The notes below the pieces were generated by a model. That model saw only the letters and a program-made list of their open reading frames with translations, did not search any database and was not told the origin of the DNA. Source: Paramecium octaurelia (lineage: Eukaryota > Ciliophora > Oligohymenophorea > Peniculida > Parameciidae). From it: a stretch of DNA of 22,813 nucleotides. Within the stretch, counting starts at the first letter, position 1, and each line of letters starts with the position of its first letter. Of the stretch, positions 9,571 to 20,803 are shown in pieces. The DNA is taken from the NCBI GenBank assembly GCA_905182995.1, contig CAJJDP010000167.1:118788-141600 (forward strand), in the 5' to 3' direction. The translations under genes and the position numbers were made by a program.

Positions 9571-11460
9571 ATTTAATAATAATTAAATGATGATATTGTA
9601 TTATTTTTTATTTATTAACATTTAATTATTAATTAAAGTATAATTATAATTATTCATGGCCCCACTAAACTTATCGTTATCGGAGTCATCTTTTTTGTTC
9701 CAACGAATCTCTATCTATATCTCAGACTACATCTTTTTGCCTTGATATTATTAAAAAAAGATAATCATAGTTATTTAATTCAAAAATTCCACTTTCTCGA
9801 TAAAGGAATTAGCGTGTTGATGCAAGATTTTGTAGAAGATCCGGAGAGAATCCAATCTTACATTTTGTAAAACCTAAAAGCCTAAAGAATAGAATTAGAA
9901 TTCAGCTAATTTTTCATCATTTTTTTGAAGAAAATAATTGTTCCTTAGGCTTGAAGAAACCAAAAGGTACCCAGAATTATATCAAAATCTGCTATAAATG
10001 CATTATTTTTTCTAATGCACTGAATTAAAGATATAAACTACCTAACTCTATCATAATAATTGAATCAACGGTTAGAATTTAAGGTAACTTACAATTTTAC
10101 TTTGTAGAATTTCTTTCCTTATAATAAGACATATAAACTAAGAAAATAAGTGAATTTATTTAAGTTTTCTAAATTATTGAATTTAATTATATTTCACATT
10201 CGCTACTTCTTGGTTCAGCATAATATTGATGGTTTAACTTCATAGCATGCAATTTTGCAGCTCGGCTATGTGAACAAAATATATAAAGCAGAAGAGTTAC
10301 TCAAACATTAAGTAAGCACACAATTTTAGAGAGCTTCATATTGCAAATAATGATGTATGTTTATCCCTCTTCTAGATAAATGGATGCAGGTAGTTCAATT
10401 GGCTTCACAACTTTTGTGCCTCTATATACTTGTGATTCTTATTTATGGATAGCTTAATAATAGTATCCTTTATCAAATAATAATGCTTTCATTTATCAAT
10501 ATTACTACTCTTAGTGTATTAAACTTGAAGTATTAAAGCATACTTCTAGAGCTAACATCTACTCTGATTCTGAAAGTCGCTATCAAAAATTAAGGCAGCT
10601 GAAGTTGAAATAGCACAATCGGATTTCTCCTATCAATAATAATGCTTGGGTAATCTCTATCAGTTGTAATTTTTTAGCCTCAATGTTACTAGTCTCATTT
10701 AGTGGATGATAATAAATTTCATTTCTATACAGCCACTAAATGTATATCTTAGAATTCTCTTCCAACACTAATTTTATGTTTGCCACTTAAGCCATTGCAA
10801 TCTGAATTATCTTATGTTGTCTATTGTTTAAGTTTAGTCTGACTAGAGTTTATTGAATCTGAAATAAAATAATTATATGCTTCCATCTGTTATATTATGA
10901 GGATTACTTTTTAGTTGATTCACAGTTATTTTACAGCTCGATTCTTTGTTTGGTATTTTCTAAATTGTAATTCTTTTGTTTAAATATAAGAACTCCGAGT
11001 TGTATCTTTATCATAATTGGTGATTGAAACCTTAGCAATCTGCCCTCAATCAAATGAAATAATTAAGAATTACCAATTTGAATAAATTGAGCTTCTAAAT
11101 TATTTAATCCTTAGCATTAGCTGCTGGCAGAACTAATACTTGTAATAGTTTATTAATTTTTCATTATGTGTTAAGGTACAACTTGCGGTTTAAAAATTTG
11201 AAATTCTTTGGAAGTATCGCGAATCATTCTAATGCTTTCTCAAATAGAGTGCTAGTGTTGTTAGATTCTCGGCACAACTAATGCTATACTGTCTGATACC
11301 TTTGGTGCTGTTCAACATGTGTTATATTCAACTATGAGTATGAATAAAATTTATCTATTAAATATGTTTTACTTTTGACAAGCGAAGTATAATCTTATTA
11401 TATTGGCTCCTATAAAATATACCTCCACCTTTAATTTTATTACAGGAAGTTTAAAATTTG
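9571..11460 (-). pseudogene. C-terminal part of a large decayed, unrecognised protein gene
   Basis: One minus frame runs from about 11460 to 9917 with TGAs at 11312, 11240, 10583, 10496, 10301 and 9917. Its longest open stretch (10586-11239) is 218 codons, for example AMAQVANIKLVLEENSKIY and EAKKLQLIEITQALLLIGEI. Later segments include SQVYRGTKVVKPIELPAS and YYAEPRSSECEIQLNS. After a slip in the A-run near 9920 the sense continues in another frame (EKLAEFQFYSLGFQVLQN, then IRWNKKDDSDNDKFSGAMN) to about 9650. The composition is that of a soluble eukaryotic protein, not repetitive DNA. GC is higher than in the flanks and the minus strand is A-rich, as coding strands are. TGA depletion is only moderate overall, so the evidence is composition plus the 218-codon stretch. 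No family is recognised. Confidence 0.45.
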
Positions 11461-12690
11461 TCAATTGATGGAAGGTTTTGAAGGAGCATCCAACACCGTA
11501 ATTATTTGTAAATATTGAAAGAAAGTATCTATTGCCTACAGTAAAAAACTTAGCAAAAGTATGATTTGAATGTAGAAGATATGTTTTTCAATTTGGCACT
11601 AGCATTGAATTTGATTGATATCAAGTATTTAAAACTCTAAGTAGCATGAGCAGTCATTAAAATCATCCAATAGGAATTGATTAGTTCAATATACCTAATT
11701 AGCTTTTTATTGAAGACTTCTTGTACTATTTCGCTTTGAATATGAATAACGTTTATGAGGATACAAATGGTGTACTTGGAAAACTTAGAAAAACATACTA
11801 GTCACTGGTAAGTTTTGCAGTTTCTCATACTAGGTGTGCCAACTGAATAAAATCCTGTTAAATAAACGTAAATAAAATAATATATGAAGTGCGCACTCGT
11901 AATGTACAAATAATTGTATTTTTCAAGTATTCGTAAAAATTGGAAAAGCATCGATATATGAATCTTAGTAATAAATAATCAGATTATGAAAATGAGGAGC
12001 TTGTAGATTCAGAATATTAGTAAGTAAATCACTGCAGTTGTTTGAGTTTTGAAAGATTATTACAATTTAAATTTCAGGCTTTTATTTTATATATTGTATT
12101 GCATTTATTACTAATTGCCAGCAATGAACAACAATTTCTTTTTTACTCTTCATTACTATCACTATTGCTTGCTCTTATTTTAAGTGCCTACAGCTGTTAC
12201 AAAATGTTGTAAGTGATGTACTCACTGATTGCTCTACTATAGATATGCTCGATCTTCTCCTTTTCTGTATCAAAGAGCAAACATAAAAGTTGCTGCCTCT
12301 AGAATCTTTAGAATTTTTTATATCTGTATTTGCTATTTATTCTAAATAATTTAATAATTTTATTATCTTACAAATACTCTGGTAACTTTATGAGAGTCCT
12401 CAGCAACTTCACTTCATTCATTAACAGCGTTGTTGCTTACTCTCCTTTTGTCATCTAATACATATTGAGCTTGTGTTGTGTATTATTCCGTAAAACAATT
12501 TGAGCTAAAACTTAATGAGATATTTCTCTCCTTCATATAATATCAGCTATGTAAAAAATTCATGCTACAAATATTGATAGGAGGCACTTATGATTCATGT
12601 TATCGTACCTTTTCTATAAGTTTATTTGCTACTTTCATATTGGAACCAAAAGGATTAGTAAACCTGTAAAGCTGAAAATAGTAATTAAAT
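11461..12690 (-). pseudogene. Middle part of the large decayed minus-strand gene
   Basis: Protein-like stretches continue on the minus strand with several frame changes. Examples are HFLIHTQYEKLQ-type and KHIFYIQIILLLSFLLQAI (11461-11685), EQAIVIVMKSKKEIVVHCWQ followed by VINAIQYIKQKPEI and LTNILNLQAPHFHNL (about 11926-12200), and DDKRRVSNNAVNE with KVTRVFVRQQ (about 12280-12470). Open runs are 75-100 codons between TGAs. The orientation agrees with the blocks on both sides, so this is most simply the centre of one gene. No catalytic motif is visible. It could instead be remnants of two or more adjacent genes. Confidence 0.35.
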
Positions 12691-13754
12691 TCAGAGTAGT
12701 GACACCATTATGTATCTGAAGATAATTCTAGTTTAGTTTGACTTGGCAGTTATTGTCTTGACAGTAGCAATACATGTTAAAAAAGGATCTATGTATAACT
12801 GGATAGTTTTTGATTCCTTCAATAATCCAACCTATTTGTGAAAGCTAGATTTGCAACACTACTTTATGTCTGGTTACTTAAGAACATTAATTTGCTTTGA
12901 AACATAATCGATGCATACTCAATTATTAATAGTAAAGTTCAAGGGTATAATTTCATTTCTCATTTTTATTAGCGATGCATGAATTGCAACCTTGGCTAGC
13001 AATTTATACTTATCCATATAAATTCTTAAACAGGGCTTATGGTTTATGCAAAATGAATTATTCTACTCACATTTATATCTAAGTTCTACTTTTCAAGGTA
13101 GAACTTAAACTTATCCAAAATACATATCTGATTGATGAATACCTATATGATGCTGACCACAAGCGGCTAAAACATGTATATTCTCCTGTATCTCACTAGG
13201 ATAGTATTTATCATTTCTGATACTGTATGGATATATGCGTATTAGCTCTCCTTGTTATAACTTTTATAGCAGAAGGTGCATAGATTTGTGATAAATCTTA
13301 ACTTATAATGACTATATTTTGAATTCAAGTCTATTGTTCATAAGCAATATTGGTAACATTTCCTACCTCCTTTTAGTACTAGTTGCTATACTTAAAGGTT
13401 TTTTAGATGTACAGGTTATGTATTCTACCAATTGTATTGAACTCTTATAACCTCGTCTAAAAGATACTGGAGTAAGAGCTGCAACTCATTGCTACCCTTA
13501 CATTGACATTTAATCAACTTATACTGTATTAAAGCTTGCTCAGTGTTTTTCTGATTCCGCAATTTGTTTGAGAGGTCAGCTGCAACTTATTGTTGTAATT
13601 TCTCTAGTCTATTTTCTTCATGAAAAGATGCTTGTAGTCCAATTTACCATTTCTTTAAAAAATGTATTACAAATTCTATTAATGTCCTTAATGCCTTAAT
13701 TCGTAAGAGTGCGAGTAGATCTAATCTTAATTTTTTCCTTACGCTTGCATTACA
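12691..13754 (-). pseudogene. N-terminal part of the large decayed gene, with coiled coil
   Basis: The segment 13338-13754 is open for 138 codons and reads LRIKALRTLIEFVIHFLKKW, then HEENRLEKLQQQVAADLSN and QALIQYKLIKCQCKGSNE, with heptad-like Leu spacing that suggests a coiled coil. It overlaps a second frame, open 13096-13485 and continuing to 12691 with TGAs at 13093 and 12919. That frame gives RRQEMLPILLMNNRLEFKIQ, LLLQKLQQGELIRIYPYS, ENIHVLAACGQHHIGIHQSD and PDIKQCCKSSFHKQVGLLKE. A single indel near 13400 would join the two. No start codon is evident because TGA at 13755-13757 closes the frame upstream. No family is recognised. Confidence 0.45.
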
Positions 13755-13769
13755 TCATCAAATCACTGT

Positions 13770-14519
13770 AAAAATTGGGAAATAATTGCATCATAATCTC
13801 TATAAAATTTATAAAATAGATTAATTTAAGATGGAGGAAAAGTCATATATTTATAAAAAACAAATTATTTGATAAGATATATAGATAGACAATGATTTAT
13901 AAATAAGGATTTGACACCTCTATACATTTAAAGTTTAAATTCCAAAAATCCTTTTCATTTTAATTCATGAGAAAGTCTTTTAATGCAAAATTACTCATCA
14001 AATATTTTGATTAATGGGCTGCGAATTTTAATTTACTATTTGGGTGAGTGAATGAAAAAGATTTAAATTTATGAAATTCATGTAATCCCTATTTACTTTG
14101 TAATTAGTTTCTACATACATAAGTTTGAATAGTATAGATACACAGCAGCTGTTGCTGTAATTGTGATGAATTTGCTAAAGGATACTCTATTTAATGCCAC
14201 TTTATGTGATGTAAATATATAACAAATGATAAAAATTAAAATTTGCCCTTCCATTTCTAAAATATGGTTCTAAAAATACAAAGAATTATAAAATGACCTC
14301 TGGTAAATATTAGAAAAATATTCATCTAAATAATACACGAAGTTAACAAGTTGCTTAAATTACTACCTACTATTATCAATTAATTTTAGTATAAAATTAT
14401 AAATCCAAAAATGTAAAAGGTTATCCTTCTTATAAATTTTGGAAAAGACTTTAAATAAATAGTCTATGATGATAGAAATCTAATAAATCCTTAAATAAAT
14501 AATTAATCGATAATATTTA
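13770..14519. other. No gene seen, AT-rich spacer
   Basis: Roughly 750 bp between two divergently oriented coding signals. Short AT-rich frames only; I see no RNA gene or repeat. Confidence 0.4.
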
Positions 14520-14912
14520 ATGGTGAAGTTAATGATTTATCTTTATATATTTAGATTTAAGAATCGTTTCTATTTTCATAGTGTTAAGTCAATCAAAATT
14601 ATAGTTGCTGGATTCAATATATCTTATTCCCACTTCTATTTATTTATTAAAGGCGTCTTTCCAGTTGAAAATCAGTCTTTAGAGTTAATTTTTGATATCC
14701 ACAATCATCCCTACAAATTGTCAATTTTTCACATCACTTGATTAATTCCTCAACATTTTTTCTTTGGTATCATTTTATAAATTCATAAAGGATCTTTGGG
14801 TATGGCTAATACTATAAATGATAAATTGTTTTTTGAGAATCCATACTAAAAATATAATAAGAATAGGAAAAATTTGCTTAATTATAATAATGTAATTAAA
14901 TTTTGTCAGTGA
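14520..14912 (+). pseudogene. Possible 130-codon ORF with one internal TGA
   Basis: ATG at 14520 begins a frame open to TGA at 14739-14741. The same frame then stays open to TGA at 14910-14912, where TAA/TAG codons read as Gln. The first part includes SVKSIKIIVAGFNISYSHFY and LFIKGVFPVENQSLELIFDI; the second GSLGMANTINDKLFFENPYQ, then KYNKNRKNLLNYNN. Composition is protein-like throughout and the GTC/CCC/GGC codons stand out from the AT-rich surroundings. No domain is recognised, although the first half looks like beta strands. The internal TGA suggests decay or a sequencing error. Confidence 0.35.
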
Positions 14913-15716
14913 GAAATTCATAGATTGAGCATCTGATTTGGTGTTGAAATTTAAATGACAAAATTTCTTATTTAAATCTTTATAAAAATAGTTTATTTTT
15001 TGTAATATCTCATACTAAAAATCATTTATTTATTAAAATACTCAACATAAGTAACCATCTCTAAAGTGATGGGCAATGTACAATAATTATTAATTTCTAA
15101 TTGCTGTGCACCACTATACATAAAACCTAAAGTATTGAGAATGTTATAAAATGGTATTAATTAATTAACATAAATAAATCAAATAAATTTAACATTAATC
15201 AACAGTGAGATTTTATACTATTCATTTTCAAATATTTAATGCTTATAAGGATCCCTAAAATAGATTATGTAATTATTTACTTAATACTCCTCCAATCAAT
15301 AAATTCATAACAGAAAATACAATATGGATCTAAATAATAATTAAACCAATGGAATGCTACTAAAACAATTGGTTATGTTTGAAAATAATTCTATTTGATC
15401 TATTCTTGTCCTAATCCTTACTTTACTCTTAAAAATATTATGCTAAAGCTTGGGAATTATCCTTATTATAGGATAAATCACAACTTATATAGATCAAAAC
15501 CAGAAATGATTTCAATAAATCAAAATTTCAATTAGAAAGGTTTTTACATAAAAGAAATTAATATCAACTCTAAATATTGAACTCTCAAAATGATTTAATA
15601 ACAAAATATTATTTATTGAAAATGAATGGATCAAATATCTAGGCTATAAAAACATTTTTTCATGTTCCTATTCTATAATATTGAGGAAATTATTTGATTT
15701 AATTATTTATTGATAA
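14913..15716. other. No gene seen, AT-rich spacer
   Basis: About 800 bp of low-complexity AT-rich DNA between a possible plus-strand ORF and the end of the discoidin-like gene. No convincing frame, RNA or repeat is visible. Confidence 0.4.
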
Positions 15717-16291
15717 TCAAAAGGCGTAGAAGGCTTATATTTTGATAATCGACATAGCCCAATCGGCAGTATTCCCTCCCCTGTTGTAAAATCTCAAACC
15801 TGATACCAATTAATCAGAAAATTTTTAAACATGTACATTAGGTTTGGTCCTAATTTCATCAAAAATGACTTTTTCAGTCTTTCTATCAGCTCCTATTGTA
15901 AAGATTTGCATGTCTTATTCTCTATCATCGAAGTCCCAAATCCAAAACCTTACAGTATTGATTTAATATGTTTATAAAAATTCCACTATTAATGATTCAC
16001 CAATTCTGACAACAACATGTCCTTAATGAAGGTTTGGGTTTGTAGGGTAATAGTAGAGTAAATTTCTTAAAGGACTATTATCAATACCTGGTACCCAAAA
16101 AATAGTGGTTCTTGCTGAGGATAGAAGTGCTCCATTAAACTGCGAGCTACATCTTTGTAATTCCCCCTAAGAATAGAGGCTTCTCTTAAATTAGAAAGAT
16201 CAGCTTAAGAAAACTTTGCATTAGCATCAGCAGCTGGCAATGGAGCAAAATCTGAGTACTCTAATAAAATAAACAGAAGCAATAGTTTCAT
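15717..16291 (-). CDS. Secreted discoidin-like (F5/8 C-type, BTBD9-like) domain protein, one frame slip
   Basis: ATG is at 16289-16291 and TGA at 15717-15719; 575 nt is two more than a multiple of three, consistent with one single-base loss or a two-base gain. The N-terminus MKLLLLFILLEYSDFAPLPA looks like a signal peptide. It is followed by LSNLREASILRGNYKDVARS, LMEHFY. The frame then changes near 16130 and continues TTIFWVPGIDNSPLRNLLYY, GHVVVRIGESLIVEFLQTYQ, INTVRFWIWDFDDRE and MQIFTIGADRKTEKVIFDE, ending RFYNRGGNTADWAMSI. The FL..YQINT.RFWIWD.DDR signature matches the discoidin-like carbohydrate/protein-binding fold found in BTBD9 and related proteins. Many TAA/TAG codons occupy Gln positions. 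About 191 residues fits a single such domain plus leader. It may be intact if the slip is an assembly error; otherwise it is a young pseudogene. Secretion and binding are inferred. Confidence 0.75.
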
Positions 16292-16806
16292 TAAAAGTAT
16301 TGGTCAATAAATTATAAAAAATTTATAGAATAAATTTTTAGAACAACAATCTAGAGTGGAGCTATAATTCATTTAAAGAAAATCAGAATTATTGATGTAG
16401 AAATAACTGAAAGTATTTTAAGTTTTTAGTTAAATAAAGTAAAGGTGATTATCCAGGTAATATTTAAAGTTTTTGAAATAGGTTATATTGAATAAACTTG
16501 TACCTGCACTATTGTTACCTATTGTTATTAAGTATTTGTTGTTCTTCTTATTTAATTGGCAAATGTTTTGGTTAGTTGTCTGAGAAACTTTTAACAAGAA
16601 GAATTAAAGAACTAGTTATTCTCACATTAGAATCTTGTGAATTTTCAGAATCAGAATACCTATTGCTAATCTGATGTAATATAATTGATTTTTCATGTTT
16701 TAATAACTTAAAAGATTATAATTTTGTCAATTGATTTCCTTTGATACAAATAGGATATAAAATATTCATGTTATTTTAGTACTATTGTAATTCTTTAATT
16801 CAGGAA
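16292..16806. other. No gene seen upstream of the discoidin-like gene
   Basis: About 515 bp of AT-rich DNA lying upstream of the gene that starts at 16291. It presumably includes that gene's promoter, but no motif can be singled out. Confidence 0.35.
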
Positions 16807-17292
16807 TCAGATAAGCATATTAGGTTGATATTATTTCTTTATTTACAACTCTTTATTCATCGAAATCTATATAAAGATATCTTCTTAATGAGTTGACTAC
16901 ATAATTTGCAAGCTAAGTATTATTGATTAGTGTTTGTCATATAAATTGAAGATTTTAAACTATTAGGATACTAAAATAGTCGAAGCTGGTAAATCTCTTA
17001 ATTAATTATCTTCAGAAATCAAATAGTTTTAGCTTTTGTTAATACCTAATATATTTAATATTATTTCAAAAATATAGTTTAAGATTAATCCTCCGAATAA
17101 TATTTAAGCATTCCTTTTCGATTATTAATTATCAATTATTACTAATTGTATTTATGATTTCATTGGTTATAGGTTTATTATTATGAATTTGGTAACCCTT
17201 TAAACATATAAAAATATAGAGGAATTCTGTACTTATGTTTAGGCATTGGTTTGAACATCTTTCTTAAATAATTAAAGATAGAAATATTCAAT
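16807..17292 (-). CDS. Possible ORF fragment, 161 codons, unrecognised
   Basis: A minus frame is open for 161 codons between TGAs, many of its codons being TAA/TAG. It reads, for example, LFKKDVQTNAQTQVQNSS, then SEDNQLRDLPASTILVSQQF and KIFNLYDKHQSIILSLQIMQ. There is no start codon at its upstream edge, so if real it is an internal piece. In DNA this AT-rich a run of this length without TGA can arise by chance, and the frame beyond it toward 18100 is not depleted in TGA. No domain is seen. Confidence 0.25.
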
Positions 17293-18105
17293 TCATTATT
17301 TGGGACTTGATTTTTTATGTACCTAAAGATTTTATTATACTCAAAGGTTTATTTATTCAGGTTTAAAAACTGGCTTGTAATCAATAACCTAAATTTAGGA
17401 ATTTATTTGAGATGATCACTTTCAAAAGAACTTGAAATGTATATATATCTTAAATTTTTTTAATGAAAAAAATTTCATATCTCTAATGAAATAGAAGCAT
17501 TCTTTCATATTCTAAGTTATTCATTACTTGGACCATATTTCTAGCTTCCTTTTAGATTAATTTAAGAATATAAAATCAATAATTTAATTAGCCATCAAAC
17601 TTAACTTTTCTGATATTCTAGTTGTCCTTTGTATTAAATAATACTAGGTGTAAATATTCCATTTTTAAACCTTCCTTTTATTCATAAAGAATGAATTTTC
17701 TTGAATCTTCAATACTTTTTGTAAAATTCAAAAAATATCTTGTTTCTTGCTAAAGTTTACAACGTGGATAAAACTTTAATAATAGCTAGTGATTTAATAA
17801 ATCCTATATTTTGTACTCATTTTGCGTATGCTTATTAGAAAATTTTGATTTGCTATCTATTTTATGTTAATATATAAGGAAAAAATTTATTGTTAATAAT
17901 AATGAAATAGTGCAAAATACCAACATAAACATAGCTAGAATTCACTGTAAATACTGAAAAGGATATGGTTATATAGCTTAAGTATATCTGACTTATTTTT
18001 AAATGATAAACCAGCCGTGAGAAATGCTTCAATTATTATTATCTATTTAAGCATTCAATAACGTTTATAGTTTTCGTTTGAAGTTTTAATCTAAGGTATT
18101 GTTTT

Positions 18106-18366
18106 TCAATAATTTAAGGTATGATTAACTCCCCAATTTACAAGGTAATAAAACTCCTGAAATATTCTATGGCTTATGACTCTTCAATATGCTTACATTA
18201 AAAATATTTCATGAATGTCAAATCTTGCCCACTCTGTTAAGCTTTTTTAGAAATCCTTATTTACACATGTTCATATATTTTTCTCTAAAACTCTCAGTAA
18301 GGAGGACCCTTGCTCAAAGGAAGTAAATTCATCACCTGCATAGATTCTTTTCTTTTTGCGTTTCAT
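18106..18366 (-). pseudogene. Possible decayed ORF starting at 18366
   Basis: ATG is at 18364-18366, followed by a basic start (MKRKKKRIYAGDEFTSFEQG, SSLLRVLEKNI), TGA at 18271, then in the same frame VNKDFQKSLTEWARFDIHEI, TGA at 18184, and SHRIFQEFYYLVNWGVNH to TGA 18106. The strand is locally richer in GC and purines than its flanks, which suggests true coding origin. Further minus-strand protein-like traces (17500-18100) may belong to the same unit. Three TGAs within 87 codons make it a pseudogene or a chance frame. No family is recognised. Confidence 0.3.
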
Positions 18367-19001
18367 TTGTTTTAATAAAATTTTATCAATAATTCAAAAA
18401 TTCAAAGAGGCCAGATATTCTCCTCGATTAGATTGTTTTCAAGTCAATATTTTCAAAGCTAGAAGTTAGATTTTTAATAGAAATTGTTTTATGCGAAAGA
18501 TGGAAAATATATTGTTGTTGATCAAGTATATGACGTCTAGATTTCTTAAATTATCAATATTTCTCCATTTATTCAAATATATTCTTTAAACTATTTGATT
18601 ATCATAGAACTGCTGTTGAGAATTCTATTGTATAAATTTGTAAATGATCTATTCTTACATAAATTCTACAAATCACATAATTTGTTGTCAAGGTATAAAA
18701 TCATTATCATATACATCATTAGTAGAATGAATAATTTTACTATAAATGTCGAATGATTATTAGTTTAATTACTTAAAAGTGAAAATGAAAGCTAAAATAT
18801 CAAAAAACTAAAAAACTAATATTCTCTTAAAAAACTATACTCCGTTTAATACTAACTTTATTTTTTAGAATTATTTCTGACATGATCTATTTTAGTTACA
18901 TAATCTATATTATTTTCATAAAGTTATAAATCCAATAATAAATTACAGTTATCTGATTTAAAGAATGATTTTCAAATTTCAAGAAATATATTTTTAATAA
19001 C
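18367..19001. other. No gene seen; would hold the N-terminal half of the transposase if intact
   Basis: About 630 bp directly upstream of the transposase remnant. I could not find the helix-turn-helix N-terminus or first catalytic Asp of a Tc1/mariner transposase here, nor a terminal inverted repeat matching sequence downstream of 19433. Confidence 0.4.
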
Positions 19002-19433
19002 TTTTGGGGTGGAATTTTAGCTCTTTTAATATTGACAATTCAAATGCTACAAATAAAGGTTTTTTGTTGGACTTTGCTGAGAAGGATAACAGAAAGGACA
19101 AAGATTTCTTTATGACATTAAATGATGTTAATTACCGAAAAAGTTTGGATAGAAAAAATTACATAAAGGGGAAATAGTTAGGATATTAATATAGTTGTAC
19201 ACAATATACACACATAAAGGATATGAGTTTTCCTTATATAAATAATTTTTCCGCCATGCTCACCTACCCTCAATCCAATTGAGAAAGTTTGGAATAATTT
19301 AAAAAACTATGTTTATAAGTAAATAATCATTGAATCTTTCTTTTCCAACCTCAATTCAGAAATTATTGAAAAGCATCTCATGTACATGTATTCCAAATTA
19401 AGGATACGTTTTTATAAGATTGATGGGTAATGA
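19002..19433 (+). mobile_element. Tc1/mariner transposase C-terminal remnant
   Basis: One frame runs 19002-19433 with TGAs at 19113 and 19224 and ends at TGA 19431-19433. It starts FWGGI, like the (V/F)WGGI block of Tc1/mariner enzymes. It then carries the hallmark third catalytic block PPCSPTLNPIEKVWNNLKNY at 19251-19310, with the catalytic Glu at 19281-19283, and a normal-looking C-terminus (IIEKHLMYMYSKLRIRFYK). The second catalytic block may survive as VVHNIHT near 19190-19210, where the expected Asp would be replaced by His and the spacing to Glu is shorter than the usual 34 residues. Such transposons are germline-limited in Paramecium. The enzyme is certainly inactive here. Terminal inverted repeats were not found by eye. 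Confidence 0.85.
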
Positions 19434-20263
19434 ATCATATATTTATTCAAAAAAGTATAATTCAGAACAATGCCTTGAGTGGCGACATCAAATCAGATAA
19501 ATGTATTTTTTTCATTATTAACAACAATTTTTATTTCATTGAAGTTGTTCTTTTCTGGATTGAGTTTGAGAAAACTCTCCATTTTATTCCAACTTACACT
19601 GATGATTGAAGTTTCCTTTAATTAACTTGTTCATTCTTTATTGACTTGAATCTTTAAGGGTATCTAATATCAAAAATAATTTCTTTTGTACAAATGTGTA
19701 TGAAAATGTGAAATATGTATGTTCGATGATTGATTCTAATATGTTGCCTCACTCACTATCTTAAACATTCAGAGTATTTAGAGTGTATTGAAAATATTTT
19801 TAAATAATAAGGTTGTATAAGTTTAAAGCTCACATATCAAATATTAAATTATTCTTCTAAATTCAATATAAACACCACATCAAAGAATTTGAATGATAAT
19901 ATTTACAAATCATAAATGAATTGAAAAAGATTATTAATAAATATGCATAAATAGAGAAATCTCCATATTTACATGTGACTGAAAATACTTATAAAATACA
20001 ACTTAATATTGATATTATTATTCCGGTTATTTTCAGATATACATGCCAGTAGGAATGATGTTACTATTCGTCCATGGCTTGCATCGTAACAAAATAGCAG
20101 CATTTTATTATTAATTCCTAATTTTGCGGATTTTATTTCTCAAACCAGAATCATTCAAGTATAAATTGACAATGATTAATTAGATGAAAATATTTGAAAT
20201 AGAATAATTCTTTTATATTTATTCGAGTTAATCTATGGGTTTTTATTATTTATTTTATTAATT
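19434..20263. other. No gene seen, AT-rich
   Basis: About 830 bp following the transposase stop. It probably includes the end of the transposon, but I could not locate a terminal inverted repeat. No convincing open frame. Confidence 0.35.
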
Positions 20264-20407
20264 ATGTCCGTAGCCAACTTACCAAAAGAAGGAGCCAATA
20301 AAGGAAAGTTATACCTTTCGAACTTCCATGCCCTGAAGGTTGTGTATGTTAATCTTAAATTTCAAAGCTTGGTTTTGTTAATTTGGAAGTGCTTTGTTTC
20401 TAAGTGA
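20264..20407 (+). CDS. Possible small ORF, 47 residues
   Basis: ATG at 20264 begins MSVANLPKEGANKGKLYLSN and the frame ends at TGA 20405-20407. The sequence around 20270-20340 is distinctly GC-richer than its surroundings. After about 20310 another frame gives a Cys-bearing stretch, PFELPCPEGCVCQSQIS, so a frame slip near there is possible. Nothing is recognised; it may be the start of a decayed gene. Confidence 0.25.
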   Translation: MSVANLPKEGANKGKLYLSNFHALKVVYVNLKFQSLVLLIWKCFVSK

Positions 20408-20761
20408 ATTTTGTGATATCTTTTGAGAAAATCACCTAGTGAAATGTTCAGGAAAATTTATTATGGATAATTTTTTTAATGTCATAAGACAAAACAATCT
20501 AACAAGAGTTATTAATTTAAGGGTCGCTCCAAATTGCTTTTGGAACTATCAAAAAGCATGTAATCGCTAGAATCGATGGGTGATAAAGTACATAGATGTT
20601 GAAATTATATCGTTTATTATCAATAAATTAACAATTATAATAAGTTTTGATAGAATAAATATCTAATTCTTACACTAATAACAATTTAATTTAAGTAGAA
20701 ATATGGTTTTGACATAATTTAATTTTCTTAAAATAACTCAATTATATTCTCATTAAAAAGT
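20408..20761. other. No clear gene
   Basis: About 350 bp, AT-rich except for a patch near 20520-20580. A plus frame across it is open in parts, but no domain or start is visible. Confidence 0.3.
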
Positions 20762-20803
20762 TGTAGTCGAACAGATTTTTCACATGAAATAGATTATTTC
20801 TCT

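Noticed and set aside
10200..13750. Decayed surface-antigen gene on the plus strand
   Set aside because: Some plus frames show Thr/Ser/Cys runs, but regular cysteine spacing is absent and the minus strand gives longer, more ordinary protein frames, including a coiled coil and a 218-codon run.
19434..19500. Terminal inverted repeat of the Tc1/mariner element
   Set aside because: The GC-richer patch near 19470-19490 looked promising, but I found no reverse-complement partner upstream.
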